The notes beneath the pieces were generated by a model. That model was not told where the DNA came from. It was given only the letters and a program-made list of their open reading frames with translations, and made no database searches. Shown here piece after piece: positions 41,031 to 54,840 of a DNA stretch of 64,000 nucleotides (the stretch's first letter is position 1; the number at the start of each line of letters is the position of its first letter). Source of the stretch: Bimastos eiseni (taxonomy: Eukaryota > Annelida > Clitellata > Crassiclitellata > Lumbricidae); the NCBI GenBank assembly GCA_959347315.1, contig OY365815.1, forward strand, positions 558,001 to 622,000. The letters are read 5' to 3'. The translations under genes were made by a program, and so were the position numbers.

Positions 41031-42441
41031 GCCCTGGCCAACAAACATCCATCATACATTAAGGACGCATATGACTTCATAAACAGAATCAGAGACCCCA
41101 CAATAAAACCACACTATATCTTAGTCACAGGTGATGTAACAGCATTACATACAGATATGAACGTAGATAGAACCATCACTACTGTAAAAGAATTCTTCCG
41201 TAAAAATCCAAAAACCAACAGACTAGACGCTGAACTCTTAGAACTCCTGGAAATAGCAATGAAAACTGATGACTTCTCCTTCTGCAACAAACTCTTCCCA
41301 CAAATGTTTCGGACAGCTATGAGGGAAGAACCATTGCACGTAACTTAGCAAACATGTACCTGGTAGAATTTGACCAAAAAGCAATGGAGGCCTTCCACAT
41401 TCACCCACTTGACTTTTTCAGGTTTCTTGACGATATCTTCTTCATATGGCCCGGTACTGTCGAGGAGCTAAAACAATATGAGGCATTTCTAAATTCTTTA
41501 ATCCCTGACATTACAGTAACCTTAACATACAATGACACTGAAATTAACTTCCTTGACACAACGATTTCTAGATACACAGACCAGGACAGGACTACACTGC
41601 AGACGAGAGTTTATTTTAAACAGACAGACACGCACCAATTACTGCACAGGTCATCATTCCATCCCAAACACACATTCACTGGCATTCTGAAATCCCAAAT
41701 TTTAAGATTTAAGAGATTATCTTCATTTAATTTAGAACGGACTTCGATTACTCATGTAAGACACTATTTGACAGTCCGTTACACAGAGGATATATAGCAA
41801 ACGACTACTAAGGGAAACTAAGACTAACACATGGACCAGACGTGAAAAGAGTCCTAAAACTAAGAACACCGATAACAATCTCCTCCCTCCCAGTAGTCAT
41901 TCCGTACAACCCACTATCTATGCGCATATTTTATGAATGGAAGAAAATCCTCATGCAAGATAATAATACACTGCAGCATTACCGCATAATACCAGCCCAC
42001 TCTAGAAATAGGAACCTAAAAGAATTACTAGCTCCATGTAAAAATAAGCCTATAAAACCCACGCAAAATACTAACATAGGTTCAAACAAATGTAACACAC
42101 CTTCATGCACACAATCATGCCCATACATAACAGTCTCCAAAACATACTCAAGCACATACACACGCCGCAAGTACACCATAATCAAGCGACTAGGCTGCCA
42201 AGGCACTAACACAATCTGCCTAATAACTTGTAGCGCCTGCAACGAACAATACATAGACCACACACAAGGCAAAGTAGTAGAAGGCCTATTAGAACACATC
42301 CACAATATAACGAATCAGCATAATAACCCACTAGCAAACCACTTCAACTCAAACAACCACTCACTAGAAAATGTTACAGTTATGCCAACAGTCACTGTTG
42401 CTGCATTAGAAATGGCTCTTTTCAGGCCAACAGTAATATAA
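41031..42441 (+). pseudogene. U24: PLE unit, class b
   Basis: RT-a to 41348; RT-b 41354-41797 open. GIY-YIG 41812-42441 open, Cys variant. Protein-level match to U2 is complete in RT-b and GIY-YIG. Tract 42546-42623. Confidence 0.87.
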
Positions 42442-42777
42442 TAGGTAGGCCTTCTGTGGGTTATTACGCTTATTTGTTATATTGTGGATGTGTCCTAATA
42501 GGCCTTCTATTCGTCCTCATCAAACTCAGCAGCATCGGCACTGCATCGTCGTCATCATCATCCTCACCATCATCATCATCATCATCATCATCATAATCAT
42601 TATCATCATCATCATCACCACCACCCCAACCATTACCGCCATGATCACATCCACCAGCACCAATATCATTAGCATCATCAGACCTCACCCGCCATCTGTG
42701 ATTCTCCCATCAACGAACTGTGCCCGTGCTCAACAATCACCTCGTGACTCGACACCTAACCCTGACCCTGACCCTAG

Positions 42778-44190
42778 GCCCTGGCCAACAAACATCCATC
42801 ATACATTCAGGACGCCTATGACTTCATATACAGAATCAGAGACACTACAATAAAACCAAACTATATCTTAGTCACAGGTGATGTCACAGCATTATATACA
42901 GATATGAACGTAGATAGAACCATCACTACTGTAAAAGAATTCTTCCGTAAAAATCCAAAAACTAACAGACCAGACGCTGAACTCTTAGAACTCCTGGAAA
43001 TAGCAATGAAAACTGATGACTTCTCCTTCTGCAACAAACTCTTCCCACAAATGTTTGGGACAGCTATGAGGGAAGAACCTTTGCACGTTACTTAGCAAAC
43101 ATGTACCTGGTAGAATTTGACCAAAAAGCAATGGAGGCCTTCCACATTCACCCACTTGACTTCTTCCGGTTTCTTGACGATATCTCCTTCATATGACCCG
43201 GTATTGTCGAGGAGCTAAAACAATATGAGGCATTTCTAAATTCTTTAATCACTGACATTACAGTAACCTTAACATACAATGACACTGAAATATTAACTTC
43301 TTTGACACAACGATTTCTAGATACACAGTCCAGGACAGGACTACACTGCAGACGAGAGTTTATTTTAAACAGACAGACACGCACCATTTACTGCACAGCT
43401 CATCATTCCATCCCAAACACACATTCACTGGCATTCTGAAATCCCAAATTTTAAGATTTAAGAGATTATCTTCATTTAATTTAGAACGGACTTCGATTAC
43501 TCATGTAAGACACTATTTGACAGTCCGTTACACAGAGGATATATAGCAAACGACTACTAAGGGAAACTAAGACTAACACATGGACCAGACGTGAAAAGAG
43601 TCCTAAAACTAAGAACACCGATAACAATCTCCTCCCTCCCAGTAGTCATTCCGTACAACCCACTATCTATGCGCATATTTTATGAATGGAAGAAAATCCT
43701 CATGCAAGATAATAATACACTGCAGCATTACCGCATAATACCAGCCCACTCTAGAAATAGGAACCTAAAAGAATTACTAGCTCCATGTAAAAATAAGCCT
43801 ATAAAACCCACGCAAAATACTAACATAGGTTCAAACAAATGTAACACACCTTCATGCACACAATCATGCCCATACATAACAGTCTCCAAAACATACTCAA
43901 GCACATACACACGCCGCAAGTACACCATAATCAAGCGACTAGGCTGCCAAGGCACTAACACAATCTGCCTAATAACTTGTAGCGCCTGCAACGAACAATA
44001 CATAGACCACACACAAGGCAAAGTAGTAGAAGGCCTATTAGAACACATCCACAATATAACGAATCAGCATAATAACCCACTAGCAAACCACTTCAACTCA
44101 AACAACCACTCACTAGAAAATGTTACAGTTATGCCAACAGTCACTGTTGCTGCATTAGAAATGGCTCTTTTCAGGCCAACAGTAATATAA
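42778..44190 (+). pseudogene. U25: PLE unit, class c RT, open Cys-variant GIY-YIG
   Basis: RT-a to 43095; RT-b from 43101 with TGA 43194-43196 and AT insertion, plus private TTCTTTGAC. GIY-YIG 43561-44190 open. Start of a tandem with a 1749-bp step (43591, 45340, 47089) in which class c RT is joined to the open nuclease segment. Tract 44295-44372. Confidence 0.85.
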
Positions 44191-44526
44191 TAGGTAGGCC
44201 TTCTGTGGGTTATTACGCTTATTTGTTATATTGTGGATGTGTCCTAATAGGCCTTCTATTCGTCCTCATCAAACTCAGCAGCATCGGCACTGCATCGTCG
44301 TCATCATCATCCTCACCATCATCATCATCATCATCATCATCATAATCATTATCATCATCATCATCACCACCACCCCAACCATTACCGCCATGATCACATC
44401 CACCAGCACCAATATCATTAGCATCATCAGACCTCACCCGCCATCTGTGATTCTCCCATCAACGAACTGTGCCCGTGCTCAACAATCACCTCGTGACTCG
44501 ACACCTAACCCTGACCCTGACCCTAG

Positions 44527-45939
44527 GCCCTGGCCAACAAACATCCATCATACATTCAGGACGCCTATGACTTCATATACAGAATCAGAGACACTACAAT
44601 AAAACCAAACTATATCTTAGTCACAGGTGATGTCACAGCATTATATACAGATATGAACGTAGATAGAACCATCACTACTGTAAAAGAATTCTTCCGTAAA
44701 AATCCAAAAACTAACAGACCAGACGCTGAACTCTTAGAACTCCTGGAAATAGCAATGAAAACTGATGACTTCTCCTTCTGCAACAAACTCTTCCCACAAA
44801 TGTTTGGGACAGCTATGAGGGAAGAACCTTTGCACGTTACTTAGCAAACATGTACCTGGTAGAATTTGACCAAAAAGCAATGGAGGCCTTCCACATTCAC
44901 CCACTTGACTTCTTCCGGTTTCTTGACGATATCTCCTTCATATGACCCGGTACTGTCGAGGAGCTAAAACAATATGAGGCATTTCTAAATTCTTTAATCA
45001 CTGACATTACAGTAACCTTAACATACAATGACACTGAAATATTAACTTCCTTGACACAACGACTTCTAGATACACAGTCCAGGACAGGACTACACTGCAG
45101 ACGAGAGTTTATTTTAAACAGACAGACACGCACCATTTACTGCACAGCTCATCATTCCATCCCAAACACACATTCACTGGCATTCTGAAATCCCAAATTT
45201 TAAGATTTAAGAGATTATCTTCATTTAATTTAGAACGGACTTCGATTACTCATGTAAGACACTATTTGACAGTCCGTTACACAGAGGATATATAGCAAAC
45301 GACTACTAAGGGAAACTAAGACTAACACATGGACCAGACGTGAAAAGAGTCCTAAAACTAAGAACACCGATAACAATCTCCTCCCTCCCAGTAGTCATTC
45401 CGTACAACCCACTATCTATGCGCATATTTTATGAATGGAAGAAAATCCTCATGCAAGATAATAATACACTGCAGCATTACCGCATAATACCAGCCCACTC
45501 TAGAAATAGGAACCTAAAAGAATTACTAGCTCCATGTAAAAATAAGCCTATAAAACCCACGCAAAATACTAACATAGGTTCAAACAAATGTAACACACCT
45601 TCATGCACACAATCATGCCCATACATAACAGTCTCCAAAACATACTCAAGCACATACACACGCCGCAAGTACACCATAATCAAGCGACTAGGCTGCCAAG
45701 GCACTAACACAATCTGCCTAATAACTTGTAGCGCCTGCAACGAACAATACATAGACCACACACAAGGCAAAGTAGTAGAAGGCCTATTAGAACACATCCA
45801 CAATATAACGAATCAGCATAATAACCCACTAGCAAACCACTTCAACTCAAACAACCACTCACTAGAAAATGTTACAGTTATGCCAACAGTCACTGTTGCT
45901 GCATTAGAAATGGCTCTTTTCAGGCCAACAGTAATATAA
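44527..45939 (+). pseudogene. U26: PLE unit, class c RT, open GIY-YIG
   Basis: RT-a to 44844; RT-b from 44850 with TGA 44943-44945. GIY-YIG 45310-45939 open, same protein as in U25. Tract 46044-46121. Confidence 0.85.
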
Positions 45940-46275
45940 TAGGTAGGCCTTCTGTGGGTTATTACGCTTATTTGTTATATTGTGGATGTGTCCTAATAGG
46001 CCTTCTATTCGTCCTCATCAAACTCAGCAGCATCGGCACTGCATCGTCGTCATCATCATCCTCACCATCATCATCATCATCATCATCATCATAATCATTA
46101 TCATCATCATCATCACCACCACCCCAACCATTACCGCCATGATCACATCCACCAGCACCAATATCATTAGCATCATCAGACCTCACCCGCCATCTGTGAT
46201 TCTCCCATCAACGAACTGTGCCCGTGCTCAACAATCACCTCGTGACTCGACACCTAACCCTGACCCTGACCCTAG

Positions 46276-47688
46276 GCCCTGGCCAACAAACATCCATCAT
46301 ACATTCAGGACGCCTATGACTTCATATACAGAATCAGAGACACTACAATAAAACCAAACTATATCTTAGTCACAGGTGATGTCACAGCATTATATACAGA
46401 TATGAACGTAGATAGAACCATCACTACTGTAAAAGAATTCTTCCGTAAAAATCCAAAAACTAACAGACCAGACGCTGAACTCTTAGAACTCCTGGAAATA
46501 GCAATGAAAACTGATGACTTCTCCTTCTGCAACAAACTCTTCCCACAAATGTTTGGGACAGCTATGAGGGAAGAACCTTTGCACGTTACTTAGCAAACAT
46601 GTACCTGGTAGAATTTGACCAAAAAGCAATGGAGGCCTTCCACATTCACCCACTTGACTTCTTCCGGTTTCTTGACGATATCTCCTTCATATGACCCGGT
46701 ACTGTCGAGGAGCTAAAACAATATGAGGCATTTCTAAATTCTTTAATCACTGACATTACAGTAACCTTAACATACAATGACACTGAAATATTAACTTCCT
46801 TGACACAACGACTTCTAGATACACAGTCCAGGACAGGACTACACTGCAGACGAGAGTTTATTTTAAACAGACAGACACGCACCATTTACTGCACAGCTCA
46901 TCATTCCATCCCAAACACACATTCACTGGCATTCTGAAATCCCAAATTTTAAGATTTAAGAGATTATCTTCATTTAATTTAGAACGGACTTCGATTACTC
47001 ATGTAAGACACTATTTGACAGTCCGTTACACAGAGGATATATAGCAAACGACTACTAAGGGAAACTAAGACTAACACATGGACCAGACGTGAAAAGAGTC
47101 CTAAAACTAAGAACACCGATAACAATCTCCTCCCTCCCAGTAGTCATTCCGTACAACCCACTATCTATGCGCATATTTTATGAATGGAAGAAAATCCTCA
47201 TGCAAGATAATAATACACTGCAGCATTACCGCATAATACCAGCCCACTCTAGAAATAGGAACCTAAAAGAATTACTAGCTCCATGTAAAAATAAGCCTAT
47301 AAAACCCACGCAAAATACTAACATAGGTTCAAACAAATGTAACACACCTTCATGCACACAATCATGCCCATACATAACAGTCTCCAAAACATACTTAAGC
47401 ACATACACACGCCGCAAGTACACCATAATCAAGCGACTAGGCTGCCAAGGCACTAACACAATCTGCCTAATAACTTGTAGCGCCTGCAACGAACAATACA
47501 TAGACCACACACAAGGCAAAGTAGTAGAAGGCCTATTAGAACACATCCACAATATAACGAATCAGCATAATAACCCACTAGCAAACCAATTCAACTCAAA
47601 CAACCACTCACTAGAAAATGTTACAGTTATGCCAACAGTCACTGTTGCTGCATTAGAAATGGCTCTTTTCAGGCCAACAGTAATATAA
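46276..47688 (+). pseudogene. U27: PLE unit, class c RT, open GIY-YIG
   Basis: RT-a to 46593; RT-b from 46599 with TGA 46692-46694. GIY-YIG 47059-47688 open with private Ser to Leu (KTYLSTY) and His to Gln (PLANQF). Tract 47793-47870. Confidence 0.85.
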
Positions 47689-48024
47689 TAGGTAGGCCTT
47701 CTGTGGGTTATTACGCTTATTTGTTATATTGTGGATGTGTCCTAATAGGCCTTCTATTCGTCCTCATCAAACTCAGCAGCATCGGCACTGCATCGTCGTC
47801 ATCATCATCCTCACCATCATCATCATCATCATCATCATCATAATCATTATCATCATCATCATCACCACCACCCCAACCATTACCGCCATGATCACATCCA
47901 CCAGCACCAATATCATTAGCATCATCAGACCTCACCCGCCATCTGTGATTCTCCCATCAACGAACTGTGCCCGTGCTCAACAATCACCTCGTGACTCGAC
48001 ACCTAACCCTGACCCTGACCCTAG

Positions 48025-49428
48025 GCCCTGGCCAACAAACATCCATCATACATTCAGGACGCCTATGACTTCATATACAGAATCAGAGACACTACAATAA
48101 AACCAAACTATATCTTAGTCACAGGTGATGTCACAGCATTATATACAGATATGAACGTAGATAGAACCATCACTACTGTAAAAGAATTCTTCCGTAAAAA
48201 TCCAAAAACTAACAGACCAGACGCTGAACTCTTAGAACTCCTGGAAATAGCAATGAAAACTGATGACTTCTCCTTCTGCAACAAACTCTTCCCACAAATG
48301 TTTGGGACAGCTATGAGGGAAGAACCTTTGCACGTTACTTAGCAAACATGTACCTGGTAGAATTTGACCAAAAAGCAATGGAGGCCTTCCACATTCACCC
48401 ACTTGACTTCTTCCGGTTTCTTGACGATATCTCCTTCATATGACCCGGTATTGTCGAGGAGCTAAAACAATATGAGGCATTTCTAAATTCTTTAATCACT
48501 GACATTACAGTAACCTTAACATACAATGACACTGAAATATTAACTTCCTTGACACAACGACTTCTAGATACACAGTCCAGGACAGGACTACACTGCAGAC
48601 GAGAGTTTATTTTAAACAGACAGACACGCACCATTTACTGCACAGCTCATCATTCCATCCCAAACACACATTCACTGGCATTCTGAAATCCCAAATTTTA
48701 AGATTTAAGAGATTATCTTCATTTAATTTAGAACGGACTTCGATTACTCATGTAAGACACTATTTGACAGTCCGATACACAGAGGATATATAGCAAACGA
48801 CTACTAAGTGAAACTAAGACTAACTCATGGACCAGACGTGAAAAGAGTCCTAAAACTAAGAACACCGATAACAATCTCCTCCCTCCCAGTAGTCATTCCG
48901 TACAACCCACTATCTATGCGCATATTATATGAATGGAAGAAATTCCTCATGCAAGATAATAATACACTGCAGCATTACCGCATAATACCAGCCCACTCTA
49001 GAAATAGGAACCTAAAAGCTCCACGTAAAAATAAGCCTATAAAACACACGCAAAATACTAACATAGGTTCAAACAAATGTAACACACCTTCATGCACACA
49101 ATCATGCCCATACGCAACAGTCTCCAAAACATACTCAACCACATACACACGCCGCAAGTACACCATAATCAAGCGACTAGGCTGCCAAGGCACTAACACA
49201 ATCTACCTAATAACTTGTAGCGCCTGCAACGAACAATACATAGACCACACACAAGGCAAAGTAGTAGAAGGCCTATGAGAACACATCCACAATATAACGA
49301 ATCAGCATAATAACCCACTAGCAAACCACTTCAACTCAAACAACCACTCACTAGAAAATGTTACAGTTATGCCAACAGTCACTGTTGCTGCATTAGAAGT
49401 GGCTCTTTTCAGGCCAACAGTAATATAA
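48025..49428 (+). pseudogene. U28: PLE unit, class c, early GIY-YIG stop
   Basis: RT-a to 48342; RT-b from 48348 with TGA 48441-48443. GIY-YIG 48808 to TGA 49276-49278, returning to the 9-bp-deleted class. Tract 49533-49610. Confidence 0.84.
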
Positions 49429-49764
49429 TAGGTAGGCCTTCTGTGGGTTATTACGCTTATTTGTTATATTGTGGATGTGTCCTAATAGGCCTTCTATTCG
49501 TCCTCATCAAACTCAGCAGCATCGGCACTGCATCGTCGTCATCATCATCCTCACCATCATCATCATCATCATCATCATCATAATCATCATCATCATCATC
49601 ATCACCACCACCCCAACCATTACCGCCATGATCACATCCACCAGCACCAATATCATTAGCATCATCAGACCTCACCCGCCATCTGTGATTCTCCCATCAA
49701 CGAACTGTGCCCGTGCTCAACAATCACCTCGTGACTCGACACCTAACCCTGACCCTGACCCTAG

Positions 49765-50686
49765 GCCCTGGCCAACAAACATCCATCATACATTCAGGAC
49801 GCCTATGACTTCATATACAGAATCAGAGACACCACAATAAAACCAAACTATATCTTAGTCACAGGTGATGTCACAGCATTATATACAGATATGAACGTAG
49901 ATAGAACCATCACTACTGTAAAAGAATTCTTCCGTAAAAATCCAAAAACTAACAGACCAGACGCTGAACTCTTAGAACTCCTGGAAATAGCAATGAAAAC
50001 TGATGACTTCTCCTTCTGCAACAAACTCTTCCCACAAATGTTTGGGACAGCTATGAGGGAAGAACCTTTGCGCGTTACTTAGCAAACATGTACCTGGTAG
50101 AATTTGACCAAAAAGCAATGGAGGCCTTCCACATTCACCCACTTGACTTCTTCCGGTTTCTTGACGATATCTCCTTCATATGACCCGGTACTGTCGAGGA
50201 GCTAAAACAATATGAGGCATTTCTAAATTCTTTAATCACTGACATTACAGTAACCTTAACATACAATGACACTGAAATATTAACTTCCTTGACACAACGA
50301 CTTCTAGATACACAGTCCAGGACAGGACTACACTGCAGACGAGAGTTTATTTTAAACAGACAGACACGCACCAATTACTGCACAGCTCATCATTCCATCC
50401 CAAACACACATTCACTGGCATTCTGAAATCCCAAATTTTAAGATTTAAGAGATTATCTTCATTTAATTTAGAACGGACTTCGATTACTCATGTAAGACAC
50501 TATTTGACAGTCCGTTACACAGAGGATATATAGCAAACGACTACTAAGGGAAACTAAGACTAACACATGGACCAGACGTGAAAAGAGTCCTAAAACTAAG
50601 AACACCGATAACAATCTCCTCCCTCCCAGTAGTCATTCCGTTCAACCCACTATCTATGCGCATATTTTATAAATGGAAGAAAATCC
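49765..50686 (+). pseudogene. U29: PLE unit truncated by the minisatellite
   Basis: RT-a to 50082; RT-b from 50088 with TGA 50181-50183. The GIY-YIG segment begins at 50548 and is cut after ATGGAAGAAAATCC at 50686, where the 36-bp minisatellite starts. The rest of the nuclease segment, the inverted repeat, the TCA tract and the linker are missing from this unit (about 815 bp). Confidence 0.88.
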
Positions 50687-50880
50687 GTCACTGCTCTCTC
50701 TGTTTCTTCTACTGTTTGATTGGCCACTGCTCTCTCTGTTTCTTCTACTGTTTGATTGGTCACTGCTCTCTCTGTTTCTTCTGCTGTTTGATTGGGCACT
50801 GCTCTCTCTGTTTCTTCTACTGTTTGATTGGTCACTGCTCTCTCTGTTTCTTCTGCTGTTTGATTGGGCACTGCTCTCTC

Positions 50881-51120
50881 TGTTTCTTCTACTGTTTGAT
50901 TGGTCACTGCTCTCTCTGTTTCTTCTACTGTTTGACCTTTCACTGCTCTCTCTCTCCTTCTTCTGCTGTTTGATACATCACTGCTCTCTCTCTCTGTTTC
51001 TTCTACTGTTTCATTTTTCACTGCTCTCGCTGTTTCTTATACTGTTTGATTGGTCACTGCTCTCTCTGTTTCTTCTACTGTTTGATACATCACTGCTTTC
51101 TCTGTTTCTTATACTGTTTG
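50881..51120 (+). repeat. Higher-order block in the minisatellite, copy 1
   Basis: Base for base the same as 53341-53580, 2460 bp downstream, including unusual units with CCTTCTTCTGCTG, CATTTTTCACTG and CTTATACTG. The match breaks just after 51150. Confidence 0.9.
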
Positions 51121-53340
51121 ATTGGTCACTGCTCTCTCTGTTTCTTCTACTGTTTGATTGGTCACTACTCTCTCTGTTTCTTCTACTGTTTGATTGGTCA
51201 CTGCTCTCTCTGTTTCTTCTACTGTTTGATTGGTCACTGCTCTGTCGGTTTCTTCTACTGTTTGATTGGTCAATGCTCTCTCTGTTTCTTCTACTGTTTG
51301 ATACATCACTGCTCTCTCTCTTTCCTCTGCTGTTTGATACGTCACTGCTCTCTGTGTTTCTTCTACTGTTTGATTGGTCACTGCTCTCTCTGTTTCTTCT
51401 ACTGTTTGATTGGCCACTGCTGTCTCTGTTTCTTCTACTCTTTGATACGTCACTGCTCTTTCTGTTTTTTCTACTGTTTGATTGGTCACTGCTCTCTTTC
51501 TTTTTCTTCTACTGTTTGATTGGTCACTGCTCTCTCTGTTTCTTCTACTGTTTGATTGGTCACTGCTCTCTCTGTTTCTTTAACTGTTTGATTGGTCACT
51601 GCTATCTCTGTTTTCTCTACTGTTTGATTGGTCACTGCTCTCTCTGTTTCTTCTACTGTTTGATTGGTCACTGCACTCTGTGTTTCTTCTAGTGTTTGAT
51701 ACATCACTGCTCTCTCTGTTTCTTCTACTGTTTGATACATCACTGCTCTCTCTCTTTCCTCTGCTGTTTGATACGTCACTGCTCTCTGTGTTTCTTCTAC
51801 TGTTTGATTGGTCACTACTCTCTCTGTTTCTTCTACTGTTTGATTGGTCACTGCTGTCTCTGTTTCTTCTACTCTTTGATACGTCACTGCTCTTTCTGTT
51901 TTTTCTACTGTTTGATTGGTCACTGCTCTCTTTCTTTTTCTTCTACTGTTTGATTGGTCACTGCTCTTTCTGTTTCTTCTACTGTTTGATTGGTCACTGC
52001 TCTCTCTGTTTCTTTTACTGTTTGATTGGTCACTGCTCTCTCTGTTTCTTCTACTGTTTCATTGGTCACTGCTCTCTCTGTTTCTTCTACTGTTTGATTG
52101 GTCACTGCTATCTCTGTTTTCTCTACTGTTTGATTGGTCACTGCTCTCTCTGTTTCTTTTACTGTTTCATTGGTCACTGATCTCGCTGTTTCTTATACTG
52201 TTTGATTGGTCACTGCTCTCTCTGTTTCTTCTACTGTTTGATACATCACTGCTCTCTCTGTTTCTTCTACTGTTTGATTGGTCACTGCTATCTCTGTTTT
52301 CTCTACTGTTTGATTGGTCACTGCTCTCTCTGTTTCTTCTACTGTTTGATTGGTCACTGCACTCTCTGTTTCTTCTAGTGTTTGATACATCACTGCTCTC
52401 TCTGTTTCTTCTACTGTTTCATTGGTCACTACTCTCTCTGTGTCTTCTACTGTTTGATACGTCACAGCTCTCTCTGTTTCTTCTACTGTTTCATTGGTCA
52501 CTGCTCTCTCTGTTTCTTCTACTGTTTGATTGGTCACTGCTCTCTCTGTTTCTTCTACTGTTTGATTGGTCAATGCTCTCTCTGTTTCTTCTACTGTTTG
52601 ATTGGTCACTGCTCTCTCTGTTTCTTCTACTGTGTGATACATCACTGCTCTCTCTGTTTCTTCTACTGTTTGATTGGTCACTACTCTCTCTGTTTCTTCT
52701 ACTGTTTGATTAGTCACTGCACTCTCTGTTTCTTCTACTGTTTTATTGGTCACTGCTCTCTCTGTTTCTTCTACTGTTTGATTGGTCACTCCTCTCTCTT
52801 TTTCTTCTACTGTTTGATCTTTCACTGCACTCTTTGTTTCTTCTACTGTTTGATACATCACTGCTCTCTGTGTTTCTTCTACTGTTTGATTGGTCACTGC
52901 TCTCTCTGTTTCTTCTACTGTTTGATTAGTCACTGCACTCTCTGTTTCTTCTACTGTTTTATTGGTCACTGCTCTCTCTGTTTCTTCTACTGTTTGATTG
53001 GTCACTCCTCTCTCTTTTTCTTCTACTGTTTGATCTTTCACTGCACTCTTTGTTTCTTCTACTGTTTGATACATCACTGCTCTCTCTGTTTCTTCTACTG
53101 TTTGATTGGTCAATGCTCTCTCTGTTTCTTCTACTGTTTGATTGGTCACTGCTCTCTCTGTTTCTTCTACTCTTTGATAGGTCACTGCTCACTCTCTGTT
53201 TCTTCTACTGTTTGATACTTCACTGCTCTCTGTGTTTCTTCTACTGTTTGATTGGTCACTACTCTCTCTGTTTCTTCTACTGTTTGATTGGTCACTGCAC
53301 TCTCTGTTTCTTCTACTGCTTGATTGGTCACTGCTCTCTC

Positions 53341-53580
53341 TGTTTCTTCTACTGTTTGATTGGTCACTGCTCTCTCTGTTTCTTCTACTGTTTGACCTTT
53401 CACTGCTCTCTCTCTCCTTCTTCTGCTGTTTGATACATCACTGCTCTCTCTCTCTGTTTCTTCTACTGTTTCATTTTTCACTGCTCTCGCTGTTTCTTAT
53501 ACTGTTTGATTGGTCACTGCTCTCTCTGTTTCTTCTACTGTTTGATACATCACTGCTTTCTCTGTTTCTTATACTGTTTG
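53341..53580 (+). repeat. Higher-order block in the minisatellite, copy 2
   Basis: Second copy of the block at 50881-51120. It shows duplication of a multi-unit segment rather than independent unit-by-unit growth. Confidence 0.9.
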
Positions 53581-54260
53581 ATTGGTCACTGCTCTCTCTG
53601 TTTCTTCTACTGTTTGATTGGTCACTGCTATCTCTGTTTTCTCTACTGTTTGATTGGTCACTGCTCTCTCTGTTTCATCTACTGTTTGATTGGTCACTGC
53701 ACTCTCTGTTTCTTCTAGTGTTTGATACATCACTGCTCTCTCTGTTTCTTCTACTGTTTCATTGGTCACTACTCTTTCTGTGTCTTCTACTGTTTGATAC
53801 GTCACAGCTCTCTCTGTTTCTTCTACTGTTTGATTGGTCACTGCTCTCTCTGTTTCTTCTACTGTGTGATACATCACTGCTCTCTCTGTTTCTTCTACTG
53901 TTTGGTTGGTCAATGCTCTCTCTGTTTCTTCTAGTGTTTGATTGGTCACTGCTCTCTCTGTTTCTTCTACTGTGTGATACATCACTGCTCTCTCTGTTTC
54001 TTCTACTGTTTGATACATCACTGCTCTCTGTGTTTCTTCTACTGTTTGACTGGTCACTACACTCTCTGTTTCTTCTACTGTTTGATTGGTCACTGCACTC
54101 TCTGTTTCTTATACTGTTTGATTGGTCACTGCTCTCTCTTTTTCTTCTACTGTTTGATTGGTCACTGCTCTCTCTGTTTCTTCTACTGTTTGACCTTTCA
54201 CTGCTCTCTCTGTTTCTTCTACTGTTTGATTGGTCACTGCTCTCTCTGTTTCTTCTACTG

Positions 54261-54840
54261 TTTGATAGATCACTGCTCTCTCTCTCCTTCTTCTGCTGTT
54301 TGATACATGACTGCTCTCTCTGTTTCTTCTACTGTGTGATACATCACTGCTCTCTCTGTTTCTTCTACTGTTTGATTTGTCACTGCTCTCTCTGTTTCTT
54401 CTACTGTTTGATTGGTCACTGCTCTCTCTGTTTCTTCTACTGTGTGATACATCACTGCTCTCTCTGTTTCTTCTACTGTTTGATACATCACTGCTCTCTG
54501 TGTTTCTTCTACTGTTTGATTGGTCACTACTCTCTCTGTTTCTTCTACTGTTTGATAGATCACTGCTCTCTCTCTCCTTCTTCTGCTGTTTGATACATGA
54601 CTGCTCTCTCTGTTTCTTCTACTGTGTGATACATCACTGCTCTCTCTGTTTCTTCTACTGTTTGATTTGTCACTGCTCTCTCTGTTTCTTCTACTGTTTG
54701 ATTGGTCACTGCTCTCTCTGTTTCCTCTACTGTGTGATACATCACTGCTCTCTCTGTTTCTTCTACTGTTTGATACATCACTGCTCTCTGTGTTTCTTCT
54801 ACTGTTTGATTGGTCACTACTCTCTCTGTTTCTTCTACTG
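54261..54840 (+). repeat. Tandem pair of 290-bp higher-order units in the minisatellite
   Basis: Two adjacent 290-bp blocks, 54261-54550 and 54551-54840, each start with TTTGATAGATCACTG and the CCTTCTTCTGCTG unit. A third copy lies at 55129-55418. 290 is eight 36-bp units plus 2 bases, so each copy moves the reading phase. Confidence 0.9.

Larger units (their letters stand above)
1..50686 (+). repeat. Satellite array of PLE-derived ~1.74 kb monomers, block 1 (U0-U29)
   Basis: About 29 complete or partial head-to-tail copies follow an initial cut copy. Using the conserved ATG of the MNVDRT peptide as anchor, copies lie at 1093, 2821, 4568, 6314, 8052, 9779, 11525 and so on to 49891, with spacings of 1722-1753 bp. 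Length differences come from the (TCA)n tract, a 9-bp in-frame deletion in the GIY-YIG segment and small indels. All copies share orientation and the same frameshift after RT motif B, so they descend from one already defective PLE fragment. I number units from the CCCTAGG at anchor minus 132. Confidence 0.95.

Noticed and set aside
52193..53185. Long minus-strand frame encoding 12-residue TVEETERAVTNQ-like repeats, and plus-strand SLLSLFLLLFDW repeats up to 453 codons
   Set aside because: A 36-bp period keeps several frames open at once on both strands; frames break at 2-base phase shifts and no start context, signal or flanking exon is seen.
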